Positions 44,204-54,035 of a stretch of DNA of 64,000 nucleotides are shown here, in pieces. The notes under the pieces are model-generated. The model saw nothing but the letters and a program-made list of their open reading frames with translations. It was not told the origin of the DNA and ran no database searches. Both the position numbers and the translations under genes were made by a program. Source of the DNA: Christensenella sp964438705 (GTDB taxonomy: Bacteria; Bacillota; Clostridia; Christensenellales; Christensenellaceae); assembly GCA_964438705.1 (NCBI GenBank), contig CAYTKQ010000007.1, positions 1 through 64,000 of the forward strand. Reading direction: 5' to 3'. Each line of letters begins with the position of its first letter. Within the stretch, counting starts at the first letter, position 1.

Positions 44204-44421
44204 AAAATATAAAAAATAAAATCCAATATTGAAAAATAAAATACCATAATGCGCTCGAAGAAAAAAAGTATCGATTTACATTTTAAAGCGTGTTAAAAAC
44301 ACATGATTGTTTTTGAATATCAGATGTGGAGCTATACAGCAGCAACCTTGAGAAAGCAATAACCATTTTCGTCGTTTTGATAAAAACGGCACATAGTCAT
44401 CCAAAACAAGGAGGAAAGAAA

Positions 44422-45579
44422 ATGAAAAAAGGTCTGGTAGTATTTGTGGCACTATTGCTTACGATGTGTTTCATCGCGGGCTGCGCTTCCGCGCCTGCGG
44501 CGGGAAGCGGCACGGCATCAAAAACCCCGTCCGCCAAAGGCGAGAACGGCGGAGCGGAGGATTCGCCCGCTGCGGCAGGCGGAACGGGAGAAAAGTTGTA
44601 TATTGGCCTGGCGATTCGCGGACTGACAAACCCTTATTATGTGGCGATCGAGGCGGCAGCACAAAAATTTGCGAAATATCTGAACGACAACGGACAGGAA
44701 GCCGAAGTGGTCACCCTGCCCTGCGACGGCTCAGACGACGCACAGCTTTCGGGCGTGAAGGATTTTATCGCCGCGCACGGCGAAAACAGCATCCTGTATG
44801 TAGACCCGAATAATGCGCCGAACGCCGTGCCGATCGCTGAATATTGCGAGGAAAACGGTGTGTTTTGGCAGACGACGTGGAGCACATCGGACGATTTGAG
44901 GCTTACGGACAACAATTACTATTTGTTCCACCAGACGCTGGCGGACGAGGATTCGGGCTACAAAATCGCGAAAGCGATGTTTGACAGCTTTGAAAAGCCG
45001 GGTGAGGGCAATGTGCTGGCGATCCTTGGCATGCAGGCAAACAGCGCCTCCATCAACAGAAAAGCAGGTCTTGATAAAGCGCTCGCCGAAACGCCGGGCG
45101 TGAAGCTTCTGGATACGCAGGCTGGAGACTGGGATGCGCAGAAGGCTTACACCATCACTGAAACATGGCTTTCAAAATATGACAACATCGATGGCATTTG
45201 GGTAGCAAATGATGAGATGGCATTGTCTGTCGCGGAACTGCTGGATTCCAAAGGGCTCACCGGAAAAGTCAAGGTTGTCGCCATCGACGGAACGCCGGAC
45301 GGCGTGCAGGCCGTTGCGGATGGCAAGATGGTTGCGACCGTATATAGCAACCCGGATTTGCAGGCAGGGCTTGGCTGCGCGTATCTCTACAAAGCATGGA
45401 ATGGCGACATCAAACCGGAAGAGCTGACTGCGGAACAGCGCAGCTTCCTGACGGAGGGCGTGCTGATTACTGCGGATACGGTAGAGGAATTCCAGAATAC
45501 AGAATTCGATTATGATTACAGTAAGCCGGAGGTCATGGTCTATCAGGCGCTCGATATTCCATTGGTGGAAGGATACTGA
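44422..45579 (+). CDS. Sugar ABC transporter substrate-binding lipoprotein (ribose type)
   Basis: The 385-residue protein has a lipoprotein signal (lipobox FIAGC, Cys near residue 20), a low-complexity linker and a periplasmic-binding-protein fold of the RbsB/LacI type (LYIGLAIRGLTNPYYVAIE at the start, GIWVANDEMA and VAIDGTPDGVQAV later). It should capture a sugar or sugar-like ligand outside the membrane for the permeases downstream. The ligand cannot be predicted. ATG 44422 follows AAGGAGG; the unit has its own promoter and candidate operator. Confidence 0.9.
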   Translation: MKKGLVVFVALLLTMCFIAGCASAPAAGSGTASKTPSAKGENGGAEDSPAAAGGTGEKLYIGLAIRGLTNPYYVAIEAAAQKFAKYLNDNGQEAEVVTLPCDGSDDAQLSGVKDFIAAHGENSILYVDPNNAPNAVPIAEYCEENGVFWQTTWSTSDDLRLTDNNYYLFHQTLADEDSGYKIAKAMFDSFEKPGEGNVLAILGMQANSASINRKAGLDKALAETPGVKLLDTQAGDWDAQKAYTITETWLSKYDNIDGIWVANDEMALSVAELLDSKGLTGKVKVVAIDGTPDGVQAVADGKMVATVYSNPDLQAGLGCAYLYKAWNGDIKPEELTAEQRSFLTEGVLITADTVEEFQNTEFDYDYSKPEVMVYQALDIPLVEGY

Positions 45580-45665
45580 GGCAACCAGACAGGAGTGGAT
45601 TCCGGGGGAATGCGGCAGCGTTCCCCCGGATTTTCGAACAAGGATGAAACAGGTGGAGAAAAGAT

Positions 45666-46682
45666 ATGGATAATAGCAAAGCATCAATTACAATCGAGGG
45701 AGAACTCGCTCAAAACCTGAAAGCGCAGAATCAAAAAAATAAGATCATCCAGATCGTTCCGGTCATTGTATTGATTGGGCTGATCCTGTTTTTTGTCGCG
45801 ATGCAGCCTTCTTTTTTGTCGGCCGGAAATATTCGGTCGTTGCTCAATCAGCTGGCGATCCCGCTGATTTTGGCGCTTGGAATTACGTTTGTGATCCTGA
45901 TGGGGTCGATCGACCTTTCGATCGAGGGTGTGATGGGCATGTCGGCATCCTTTGTGGCGCTGTTTGTTGCGAGCGATAAAATGATCGCAAACCTAGGCGT
46001 GGGCGGCATGATCCTACCGGTCGTCCTGTGCGGCGCGATTGGCGGCCTAAGCGGGTTGATCCACGTGAAGGGAAAGATACCATCCTTTATGGTGACGTTT
46101 GCGATGTCGAGCATCGCGGGCGGGCTTGGACTTCTTTCCTATCAGGGCGTGCCGGCAAACATCAGCTATGAACCGCTGAAAACGATCGCCAACGGGGATA
46201 TGGGCGGCGTGGTGCCGTATACGTTCATCATCGCGATGGCAGTGTTTGTGATCATGCTTGTGATCCAGCGGTGGACATCGTTTGGGCGGTATGTGTACGC
46301 GGTGGGCGACAATGAAATGATCCCGCGGCTGATGGGCGTGAAGGTGGACAAGGTCAAGATCATGGCATTCGTTTTGAGTGGATTGTGCATCGGCCTCGCG
46401 GGAATCATCGGCGCAGGGAAAATAAGCCGCGGAACGATTGCCATCGGCTCTGATCAGCTGTTTCCGGCAATGACGGCGGTGGTGGTCGGCGGGACTTCTC
46501 TATCCGGCGGAAAGGGCGGCGTGGTCAATACGCTTCTTGGAGCGGTGATCGTAACGATCCTGCAAAACGGCCTCATCATGCTGGGCGTGGATTCCACGAT
46601 TCAGAAGGGTATCCAGGGCCTGATCATTCTGGGCGCGGTTGCGATGACGGTGGTGGGCGCGCGCAGGCAGATCGACAAGTGA
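45666..46682 (+). CDS. Sugar ABC transporter permease (RbsC type), first
   Basis: The 338-residue protein is a multi-helix permease of the BPD_transp_2 family, with the conserved ITFVILMGSIDLSIEG segment and a C-terminal SLSGGKGGVVNTLLGA motif. It lies 86 bp after the binding-protein gene. A second, divergent permease lies after the ATPase gene, so the channel is probably a heterodimer as in AI-2 or xylitol-type importers, rather than an RbsC homodimer. Confidence 0.9.
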   Translation: MDNSKASITIEGELAQNLKAQNQKNKIIQIVPVIVLIGLILFFVAMQPSFLSAGNIRSLLNQLAIPLILALGITFVILMGSIDLSIEGVMGMSASFVALFVASDKMIANLGVGGMILPVVLCGAIGGLSGLIHVKGKIPSFMVTFAMSSIAGGLGLLSYQGVPANISYEPLKTIANGDMGGVVPYTFIIAMAVFVIMLVIQRWTSFGRYVYAVGDNEMIPRLMGVKVDKVKIMAFVLSGLCIGLAGIIGAGKISRGTIAIGSDQLFPAMTAVVVGGTSLSGGKGGVVNTLLGAVIVTILQNGLIMLGVDSTIQKGIQGLIILGAVAMTVVGARRQIDK

Positions 46683-46698
46683 GCGGGAGGCAGACAAA

Positions 46699-48225
46699 AT
46701 GGAAAAAAAATTGTTGTTTCAGGCAAAGGATATTTGCAAGAATTATCAGGGGACACAGGCTTTAAAGGGCGTATCACTCGATATTTACGAGGGAGAGATC
46801 CTCGGGCTGGTCGGTGAAAACGGCGCGGGGAAATCCACGCTTTTTAAGATCATAAACGGCGTGGAGACAGCGACGTCCGGCGAGATGATGATGGCGGGTA
46901 AACTCTATCAGCCCAAAAACCCACGCGAAGCGAATGAATCCGGCATCGGGATGGTGTTTCAGGAGCAGTCCATCGTGGCAAACCTGACGGTGGGTCAAAA
47001 CATCTTTTTTGGCAAGGAAAAGGAATTCAAACGGCTGTGCTTTATCAACTGGAAAAAAATGTACCGGGAATCCGCGAAAATTTTGGCGGAAATCAATAAC
47101 CCGGATATTGCCCCGGAAAAAAAGGCGGGAGATTACAATTTTGCGAAGCGGCAGATGGTGGAGATCGCAAAAGTGCTGCACACCGCAAAGAGCGGGTCGT
47201 CGGAAAAGTGCATCATTTTGCTTGACGAGCCGACCTCCGTGCTGGGCGAGACCGAAATACAGCAGCTTTATGTGGAGATGCGGAGGCTGAAGGAGGCGGG
47301 GCACTGCGTGATTTTTGTGTCGCACCGGCTTGACGAGGTGCTGGAGATCACGGACCGCATTTATGTGTTTAAGGACGGCAGGAACGAAGGGGAGATCATT
47401 ACTGCGCAGGCAGATGAAAACAAGATATATGAAATGATGGTGGGCAAGGCGGGAACCGGAGAATATTATAAGCTCGACCGCCAATCGACCCCGCAGCAAA
47501 AGGTTGTGCTCAAGGTAGATCAATTGCGGAAAAAGGGCGCGTTCCGCGATGTGAGTTTTGAGCTGCACGAGGGTGAGGTCATTAGCCTCGTGGGCGTTGT
47601 GGGATCAGGCAAGGAGGAAGTGTGCGGCGTGATCTGCGGGGATGAAAAGCCGGATGGCGGAACGATCGAGGTTGACGGACGCGCCGTTAAAATGAATGCG
47701 CCGGTGGAGGCGCTTAAACAGGGTATCATCGCCATCCCCAAGGAGAGAAGAAAAGAGGGAATCATGGAGATTTTGCCCATCTATGAAAATATGACGATTT
47801 CCAATTTGAAATGTGCGCAAACGGGCGGTATGATCCTGAAAAAGAGTCAGCTTAAGGTCTCCAAGGAATGGGTTGGCAAGTTGAACATTAAGTGCTCGGA
47901 TGTGACGGAACGGATTGAAAACCTTTCCGGCGGCAACGCGCAAAAGGTGGTGTTTGCGAGGGCGCTCCTTTCCAATGCAAATATTTTAATACTGAATCAT
48001 CCGACGCGCGGCGTGGACGTGGGGGCAAAAGAGGATATTTACGGGCTGATTCGGGAGGCGACGGCTGCGGGTAAGGCGGTGATTTTGCTGGGGGATACCC
48101 TTGCGGAGTGCATTGGGATGAGCAACCGCGTATTCACGATGAAGGACGGATTTATTACTTCTGAATATGACGCAGACGTGGACAAAAAACCCGAGGAAAT
48201 CGATCTCGTCAAGATGATGATGTAG
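46699..48225 (+). CDS. Sugar ABC transporter ATPase (RbsA type, two ABC domains)
   Basis: The 508-residue protein fuses two ABC ATPase domains. Domain 1 has Walker A GENGAGKST and Walker B IILLDEPTS; its signature is reduced to NFAKRQMVEIAK. Domain 2 has a degenerate Walker A (GVVGSGKEE), the usual state for RbsA/MglA, and an LSGGNAQKV signature followed by ILNHPTRGVD. It is located 16 bp after the first permease and 11 bp before the second. Confidence 0.92.
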   Translation: MEKKLLFQAKDICKNYQGTQALKGVSLDIYEGEILGLVGENGAGKSTLFKIINGVETATSGEMMMAGKLYQPKNPREANESGIGMVFQEQSIVANLTVGQNIFFGKEKEFKRLCFINWKKMYRESAKILAEINNPDIAPEKKAGDYNFAKRQMVEIAKVLHTAKSGSSEKCIILLDEPTSVLGETEIQQLYVEMRRLKEAGHCVIFVSHRLDEVLEITDRIYVFKDGRNEGEIITAQADENKIYEMMVGKAGTGEYYKLDRQSTPQQKVVLKVDQLRKKGAFRDVSFELHEGEVISLVGVVGSGKEEVCGVICGDEKPDGGTIEVDGRAVKMNAPVEALKQGIIAIPKERRKEGIMEILPIYENMTISNLKCAQTGGMILKKSQLKVSKEWVGKLNIKCSDVTERIENLSGGNAQKVVFARALLSNANILILNHPTRGVDVGAKEDIYGLIREATAAGKAVILLGDTLAECIGMSNRVFTMKDGFITSEYDADVDKKPEEIDLVKMMM

Positions 48226-48236
48226 GAGGAAAAGAC

Positions 48237-49208
48237 ATGAATGGCTCAACTGAACTGCTGAAAAAGAAACTGGTCATCAACAAGACAGAGCTGATAAGCC
48301 TGTGCGTGGTGATCGTGCTGATTATTTTTATGACAGCCTTTAATCCAAAATTTCTGGGGGAGAAAAATCTGCGGAATCTTTTTATGGATATGTCCACCTA
48401 TATGATCATGGGCGCGGGTATTATGATGGTGTTGTTCATTGGTTCCATCGACCTTTCGACAGGAGCGATATGTTCCCTGGCGGCGGTGATGGCGGCGCTG
48501 AGCGTGAACACTTGGGGTGCGGCCGGGTTGATATTCCCGCTTCTGTTTGGGATCGCGGCAGGATTTATCAACGGGGTGCTGCTGGTGTTTGTACGCATTC
48601 CTTCCTTCATCGCCACGCTGGCGACGATGAGCGTTTGGAGCAGTATGGCACTGCTGCTTTCGGGCTCCGCATCGGTTTCTGTATCGCGGGACGCGGCAGG
48701 CGCGCTTGAATTTTTGAAGATCAACATCGGCGTGTTTTCCATGCCGTTCATCATTGGGATCATCGTTATCGTCATTGCGTTTTTGCTGGTGGCGAAAACC
48801 AAATACGGAAAATACCTGTACGCGATCGGCGCAAACGAAACGGCGGCGCGCATGTGCGGAACACCCGTACGTAAAACGAAGCTGATCGCCTTTACGATCT
48901 GCGGACTCTTGAGTGCGCTGGTGGGCGTTCTTCTGGTGGCAAAATTGAAAAGTGCTTCCCCATACGTAGGAGACGATCTGAGCCTGCTTGGGATCGCCGC
49001 CGCCGTTCTGGGCGGGATTTCCCTTTCCGGCGGTCGCGGTCACGCGCTATGGATGGTGGTTGGCTGCGCGGTCGTGGCGATCGTGCAAAACGGCATATCC
49101 GTCATCGGCGTTCCGGCGTTTTATCAGGAGATCGTCTATGGCACGGTCATTATGATCGCCATCTTTATCACGGCGGACAGGAAGATGCGCAATCAGATTA
49201 TTAAATAA
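48237..49208 (+). CDS. Sugar ABC transporter permease (RbsC type), second
   Basis: The 323-residue membrane protein belongs to the same family as the permease at 45666-46682 (GSIDLSTGAICSLAAV; GISLSGGRGHALWMV) but is clearly divergent. It is the last gene of the transporter unit. A promoter follows at 49229 for the enzyme genes. Confidence 0.9.
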   Translation: MNGSTELLKKKLVINKTELISLCVVIVLIIFMTAFNPKFLGEKNLRNLFMDMSTYMIMGAGIMMVLFIGSIDLSTGAICSLAAVMAALSVNTWGAAGLIFPLLFGIAAGFINGVLLVFVRIPSFIATLATMSVWSSMALLLSGSASVSVSRDAAGALEFLKINIGVFSMPFIIGIIVIVIAFLLVAKTKYGKYLYAIGANETAARMCGTPVRKTKLIAFTICGLLSALVGVLLVAKLKSASPYVGDDLSLLGIAAAVLGGISLSGGRGHALWMVVGCAVVAIVQNGISVIGVPAFYQEIVYGTVIMIAIFITADRKMRNQIIK

Positions 49209-49228
49209 TTAAAATACTTAAAAAAGGA

Positions 49229-49257
49229 TTGACAAAATACAAAACATCCAATATTCT
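49229..49257 (+). promoter_or_regulatory. Sigma-A promoter of the aldehyde dehydrogenase-glycyl radical enzyme operon
   Basis: TTGACA (49229-49234) and TATTCT (49252-49257) have a 17-bp spacer, 57 bp upstream of the aldehyde dehydrogenase start. Confidence 0.7.
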
Positions 49258-49260
49258 AAA

Positions 49261-49272
49261 ATTGTATACAAT
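49261..49272 (+). promoter_or_regulatory. GntR-type operator
   Basis: ATTGTATACAAT is a perfect 12-bp palindrome at the predicted transcription start and matches the TTGTATACAA-like sites bound by many FadR/FCD-group GntR repressors. A second small dyad, ATTATacgATAAT, lies about 10 bp further on. Confidence 0.7.
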
Positions 49273-49313
49273 AACAAAAATATTATACGATAATTTAACA
49301 GGAGGAATCCCAC

Positions 49314-50753
49314 ATGAAAATGATCATTGATGGAATTTTTACGGACGCGAGCGACAAAAAAACCAACGACGTCCTCAATCCGGCCAATATGGAGCTGGTG
49401 GACACGGTTCCCGCGGCGACCGAAGAGGACATCGAACGGGCGCTTGACGCTGCGCGCAAGGGCCAGAAGGAATGGAAAAATGTTGTCCTTTATGACCGCA
49501 TAGCGATCCTGCGCAAATTCACAAAGCTGCTGAAGGAAAACATGGATGAATTTTCGATGATCATGTGCAAGGAGACGGGAAAGCCTCTTGGCGCGTGTGT
49601 GGATGAAACAGACGCGTGCATCGGAATATTTGAATCCTACTGTGAAAAGGCGAAAAATTATGGCGGCGAAACGCTGCCGCTTGATTCCGAGGGCCGGGTG
49701 AAGGGTGACATTATTTTTACCGTCAAAGAGCCGCTCGGCGTGATTGCGTGCGTAGTGCCCTTCAATTATCCGACGGAGCTTTACGCGCACAAGGTAGCGC
49801 CCGCGCTGGTGACGGGCAACGCCGTCATCGTCAAGCCGTCGAGCGATACGCCGCTTGGCAACATTTACTTGACCAAGCTGCTGCTGGAGGCTGGTGTTCC
49901 GGGCGGAGCGGCACAGGTGGTCACAGGGAGCGGAGCAAAGATCGGCAAGCAGCTTGCGCAAAGTCCGAAGATCGACGCGATCAGCCTGACGGGCAGCACA
50001 GCGGTGGGCATCGAGACAGCGCGAAATGGCGCGGAAAACCTGACGCATGTGTTTTTGGAACTGGGCGGAAACGATCCGCTGATTGTTTTCAACGATGCAG
50101 ACATAGACAAGGCTGTGGAGGAGACGCTTGCGGGCCGTGCGAGCAACGCGGGGCAGACCTGCTGCGGCACGAAGCGCATGATCGTGCAAAACGGCGTGAA
50201 GGAACAATATACGCAAAAGCTCCTTGAGGCGCTGAAAAAGATCAAGGTGGGTGATCCGCTCAATCCGCAGACGGTGTATGGACCGCTCATCAGCGAGCGC
50301 GCAGCAAAGGATGTGGAAAGCCAGGTGGCGCACACCATCTCGCAGGGTGCGAAATGCCTGTTCGGCGGAAAACGGTATGATCACACCTATTTTGAACCGA
50401 CGCTTCTCGTGGATGTGACGCCGGATATGGATATCGCCAAGGAGCTCGAGGTATTTGGCCCGGTGTTCCCGGTGATCGGTTTTGATACGGCGGAGGAAGC
50501 GATCGAGATCGCGAACGCGGCGCCCTATGGGCTTTCAAGCGGTGTGATGACAAAGGATTTTCCGACGGCGCTCAAGGTGGCGATGGCAATGGAGGCGGGC
50601 ACATGCGTGATCAACGGCTGCGGAAACTACCGCAGCGCGCATCTCGCGTTCGGCGGATACAAGATGACGGGCATTGGACGCGAGGGTGTATCTCACACAT
50701 TGGACGAGTTTACGCAGACAAAGAGCATCGCCTTGAAGCAGATGCTTGGCTGA
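49314..50753 (+). CDS. NAD(P)-dependent aldehyde dehydrogenase
   Basis: The 479-residue enzyme has the classical aldehyde dehydrogenase signatures: the FNYPTEL segment, the ELGGNDP motif with the general-base Glu and the catalytic Cys in NAGQTCCGTK. It is the non-acylating type, so it should oxidise an aldehyde to an acid. It lies 15 bp upstream of a glycyl radical enzyme; many glycyl radical dehydratases produce an aldehyde, so it may act on that product. Similarity to succinate semialdehyde or lactaldehyde dehydrogenases is too general to choose a substrate. Confidence 0.88.
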   Translation: MKMIIDGIFTDASDKKTNDVLNPANMELVDTVPAATEEDIERALDAARKGQKEWKNVVLYDRIAILRKFTKLLKENMDEFSMIMCKETGKPLGACVDETDACIGIFESYCEKAKNYGGETLPLDSEGRVKGDIIFTVKEPLGVIACVVPFNYPTELYAHKVAPALVTGNAVIVKPSSDTPLGNIYLTKLLLEAGVPGGAAQVVTGSGAKIGKQLAQSPKIDAISLTGSTAVGIETARNGAENLTHVFLELGGNDPLIVFNDADIDKAVEETLAGRASNAGQTCCGTKRMIVQNGVKEQYTQKLLEALKKIKVGDPLNPQTVYGPLISERAAKDVESQVAHTISQGAKCLFGGKRYDHTYFEPTLLVDVTPDMDIAKELEVFGPVFPVIGFDTAEEAIEIANAAPYGLSSGVMTKDFPTALKVAMAMEAGTCVINGCGNYRSAHLAFGGYKMTGIGREGVSHTLDEFTQTKSIALKQMLG

Positions 50754-50768
50754 GCGGAGGAAAAAGCA

Positions 50769-53102
50769 ATGGCATTATCAAAAAGAATGCAGGCATTAAA
50801 GGATCGTCTGTTTAACGTGGAGCATCACGATCCGGGCGTATGGCAGTTTAAAGATACAAACCTCATTGAGCTGATGCCCGAGATCGTCTGTGAGCCGCTG
50901 GTGGTTCGCAAGGCGTATGCGCAAAAGTATATGGGGGAGCACTTAACGGCGCAGATCAAGCCGGACGAGCTGATCGTCGGCCTGCCCAATCAGAACAGCG
51001 TGGGCTGGGGAACTGTGATGCCTATTTATTACACCAAAGAAGAGGGCGAGGAGGCCAAACGCTATCAGCTCAACGAGGCTTCCGTATGGGGACATCATCC
51101 GCCGCGCTGGGAACGGCTGGTGCAAATCGGCACACAGGGGGTGCGCAAGATCATCCTCGAGGCGGCACAAAAAAACACGGACGAAGCAGCGCTCAACCAA
51201 TACCGTGCGATGCTGATTGCGCTGGAGGGCGTGGAGGCGTTTGCCAAGCGCCACGCGGACAAGGCCATCGAGGCGGCGCTTTTGGAAAAAGACCCGGTAC
51301 GCAAAGAGGAGCTTTTGGAGATTGCACGGGTGTGCGGCAAGGTGCCCATGCAAGGTTCGGAGACGCTGCATGAAGCGCTGCAGGCGTATTGGTTCACCTA
51401 CTGTCTTGTGAACAGCGGCGGAGAATATGTGCCGCTTGGCAGGGCGGACCAAATTCTTTACCCCTACTATCAAAAGGATATTGAAAAAGGAAACATCACG
51501 CACGAACAGGCGGAGGACATGGTGGCGAGCTTCCTTGTGAAATGCAACGAACGCGTGATCATCGACACAAAATTGGCGGAAAACCACTACAACTTCGGTC
51601 TGTTCTCGCAGGGTGTGATACCGGATGAAAAGACGGAGGAGAGCCAGACCAACCAGACGGGCGGTTATGAGGTGCGCGCATTGAGCTGGCAGGAAGACGA
51701 GGACATCGACAGCGACGCAAACTTCAATTATGGGCAGTCGGGCAACGATTGGCTGCAAAACTGCATCGTAGGCGGCGTGGCGCCGGACGGCACAGACGCG
51801 ACAAACGAAATTTCATTCATGTTTGTGGATATCATGAACCGTATGAGTTTGCTGATGCCCACGCTGGGGGCGCGGTTCCATAAAAATTCGCCGCCGGCGT
51901 TTGTGGATAAGGTGGCGGAGGTGCTGCGTTATGGGCAGGGCGAGCCGATCATCTACAACGATGACGTGATCGTTCCGGGTTTCGTGGAGTTTGGCATCCC
52001 AGTTGAGGACGCGCGGGATTATTCCAACGACGGCTGCTGGGAGGCGCTGATTCCCGGGCGGAGCTATTTTACCTATGCGCATGTGATGAACCTGCGCTGC
52101 GTGGAGTGGGTGCTGTTTCGGGGTGTTTCACAGCACAATGGCAAGCAGGAGGGTTTTGACACGGGCGACCCGCTTGCGTTCAAGGATTTCGAAGCGTTCT
52201 ATCAGGCGTATCTCAAACAGATGAAGCAGTACATCGACAACCAGTGCAAACGCAGGCTGGAAAGCTACGGGCTGAGCGCGATGATCGCGCCCGATCCGCT
52301 GATGTCAGCACTGACAGACGACTGTGTGCCGCAGGGCAAGGATATTGCGGAAGGCGGCGCGAGATACCATTTTCATCAGATACTGGTGACGGGCTTTTCC
52401 AACACGGTGGATGCGCTGTTTGGCATCAAACGGCTTGTGTATGAGAAGCAGGAGGTCGACCTTGCGGAGCTGATCGCCGCGCTGAAGGGCAACTGGGAAG
52501 GGCAGGAGCGCATGCGCATGAAGCTCGTGAACAAGGTGCCGAAATTTGGCAACGACAACGCGGAGGTGGACGACTTTGCGGTGAAGATGCTCAAGGATTT
52601 TGAGGAGTATGTGGATGCGTGGAATCGCGCGGACCATCCCATCAAATTCCCGTGCGGCATCGGTACATTCGAAAACTATGCGGCGCTTGGGCGGGATATC
52701 GCCGCGTCTGCGGACGGACGCTATTTTGGAGAGGCGCTCGCGCCAAACTATTCGCCCCAGCCCGGCGCGGACATCAATGGGCCAACGGCGGCCATCAAAA
52801 GCAGCTGCAAGCCGAATTTGAGCAAGTATTTCAGCGGCGCGCCCTTTGATCTTTCGATCAACTCGAATGATTTTGCGGGGGATATCGGCACAAAGCGCCT
52901 TTCGTCGCTGATCCGTTCGTTCTGTGAGCTGGGCGGGCAGATCATGACCATCACGAGCATCAACGTGGAGGATTTGAAGGACGCGAAAATCCATCCCGAA
53001 AAGCACAGGAGCGTGCGTGTGCGCATGGGCGGACTGTCCGCATATTTCGTCGCGATGTCGCCGGTGCAGCAGGACAACATCATCAAACGGTTTGCAAAAT
53101 GA
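50769..53102 (+). CDS. Glycyl radical enzyme of unassigned substrate
   Basis: The 777-residue protein belongs to the pyruvate formate-lyase-like superfamily. The thiyl-radical cysteine is Cys423 in the segment NDGCWEALIPGR, with Glu425 two residues on; the C-x-E pattern points to dehydratase, decarboxylase or C-heteroatom lyase activity and rules out true pyruvate formate-lyase, which has adjacent cysteines. The radical loop near the C terminus reads VRMGGLSAYF (Gly755 by alignment) instead of the common RVxGY. Trp424 and the RMGGL loop separate it from the glycerol, choline and hydroxyproline enzymes as I know them. The activase gene follows in an ATGA overlap. Confidence 0.88.
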   Translation: MALSKRMQALKDRLFNVEHHDPGVWQFKDTNLIELMPEIVCEPLVVRKAYAQKYMGEHLTAQIKPDELIVGLPNQNSVGWGTVMPIYYTKEEGEEAKRYQLNEASVWGHHPPRWERLVQIGTQGVRKIILEAAQKNTDEAALNQYRAMLIALEGVEAFAKRHADKAIEAALLEKDPVRKEELLEIARVCGKVPMQGSETLHEALQAYWFTYCLVNSGGEYVPLGRADQILYPYYQKDIEKGNITHEQAEDMVASFLVKCNERVIIDTKLAENHYNFGLFSQGVIPDEKTEESQTNQTGGYEVRALSWQEDEDIDSDANFNYGQSGNDWLQNCIVGGVAPDGTDATNEISFMFVDIMNRMSLLMPTLGARFHKNSPPAFVDKVAEVLRYGQGEPIIYNDDVIVPGFVEFGIPVEDARDYSNDGCWEALIPGRSYFTYAHVMNLRCVEWVLFRGVSQHNGKQEGFDTGDPLAFKDFEAFYQAYLKQMKQYIDNQCKRRLESYGLSAMIAPDPLMSALTDDCVPQGKDIAEGGARYHFHQILVTGFSNTVDALFGIKRLVYEKQEVDLAELIAALKGNWEGQERMRMKLVNKVPKFGNDNAEVDDFAVKMLKDFEEYVDAWNRADHPIKFPCGIGTFENYAALGRDIAASADGRYFGEALAPNYSPQPGADINGPTAAIKSSCKPNLSKYFSGAPFDLSINSNDFAGDIGTKRLSSLIRSFCELGGQIMTITSINVEDLKDAKIHPEKHRSVRVRMGGLSAYFVAMSPVQQDNIIKRFAK

Positions 53103-54007
53103 AAAACGCGTGGATCACAAATATACAGCGATTTTCGGTGAACGACGGGCCGGGCATCCGCACGCTCGTGTTTTTCGCGGGCTGCGGCATGCGGTGCCAA
53201 TGGTGCCAAAACCCGGAGGCGCTGACGCAAAAGCGGTGCACGATGTTTGACGCATCGAAATGCTGCGGATGCGGCGCGTGTGCGCTCGAGTGCCCGGAGG
53301 GGGCGTGTGTGCGCGGCGAAGACGGGCTTTACCGGATCGACAGGGAAAAATGCGCTGCATGCTTCCGCTGTATCAAGACCTGCTATCACGAGGCGCGCAC
53401 GTTTTCTGTGATGGAAACGACGCTTCCTGAACTGATGACGGAGATGGAAAAGGACGAGGTGTTTTATCACAACTCCGGCGGAGGCGTGACCCTTTCAGGC
53501 GGAGAGGCGCTGCTGCAAACGGATTTTTGCGAGGCGTTTGTGCGGGAATTAAAGGCGCGCGGCATACACGTTGCGGCAGAGACCGCGGGGTTTTATCCAA
53601 GAGAAGTGCTCAGGCGGCTTACGCCGGACATCGATCTGTTTCTGTTTGACCTGAAAATGATCGATCCGCAAAGGCACCTGAAGTATACGGGTGTTGACAA
53701 CGCGGGTATTCTTGAAAACTTCCGGTATGCGGCAAAGCGCAAACCCGTGGTACTGCGCGTAGCGCTCATTCCGGGCGTGAACGACGGTGATGAATTCAAG
53801 AAGATCATCGATTTTGCAAAGCAATGCGGAATCAGCGAGATGCACATCCTTCCTTTCCATAATTTAGGAGATTCGAAATACGAACAGCTTGGGTTGGGCT
53901 ACGAAATGAAGGATAAGAGCACGGACAACGAAGAACAGATCGAGGCGTGCGCGGCGTATGCGAGAAGCAATGGCATGGCGGTCAGCATCGGCGGCGCGGG
54001 CGTATGA
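53099..54007 (+). CDS. Glycyl radical enzyme activase (radical SAM)
   Basis: The 302-residue protein generates the glycyl radical on its partner using S-adenosylmethionine. The radical SAM motif is CGMRCQWC, preceded by FSVNDGPGIRT typical of activases. An insert with two ferredoxin motifs (CCGCGACALECP and CAACFRCIKTC) matches the activases of dehydratase- and decarboxylase-type glycyl radical enzymes and is absent from PflA. GGG in NSGGGVTLSGGE is conserved. It overlaps the enzyme gene by 4 bp. Confidence 0.93.
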   Translation: MKNAWITNIQRFSVNDGPGIRTLVFFAGCGMRCQWCQNPEALTQKRCTMFDASKCCGCGACALECPEGACVRGEDGLYRIDREKCAACFRCIKTCYHEARTFSVMETTLPELMTEMEKDEVFYHNSGGGVTLSGGEALLQTDFCEAFVRELKARGIHVAAETAGFYPREVLRRLTPDIDLFLFDLKMIDPQRHLKYTGVDNAGILENFRYAAKRKPVVLRVALIPGVNDGDEFKKIIDFAKQCGISEMHILPFHNLGDSKYEQLGLGYEMKDKSTDNEEQIEACAAYARSNGMAVSIGGAGV

Positions 54008-54035
54008 GCGACACGTGTAAAAGAGGAGAAACGGT

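Noticed and set aside
50769..53102. Pyruvate formate-lyase
   Set aside because: The adjacent catalytic cysteines of PFL are missing; a C-x-E motif is present and the activase has extra ferredoxin clusters.
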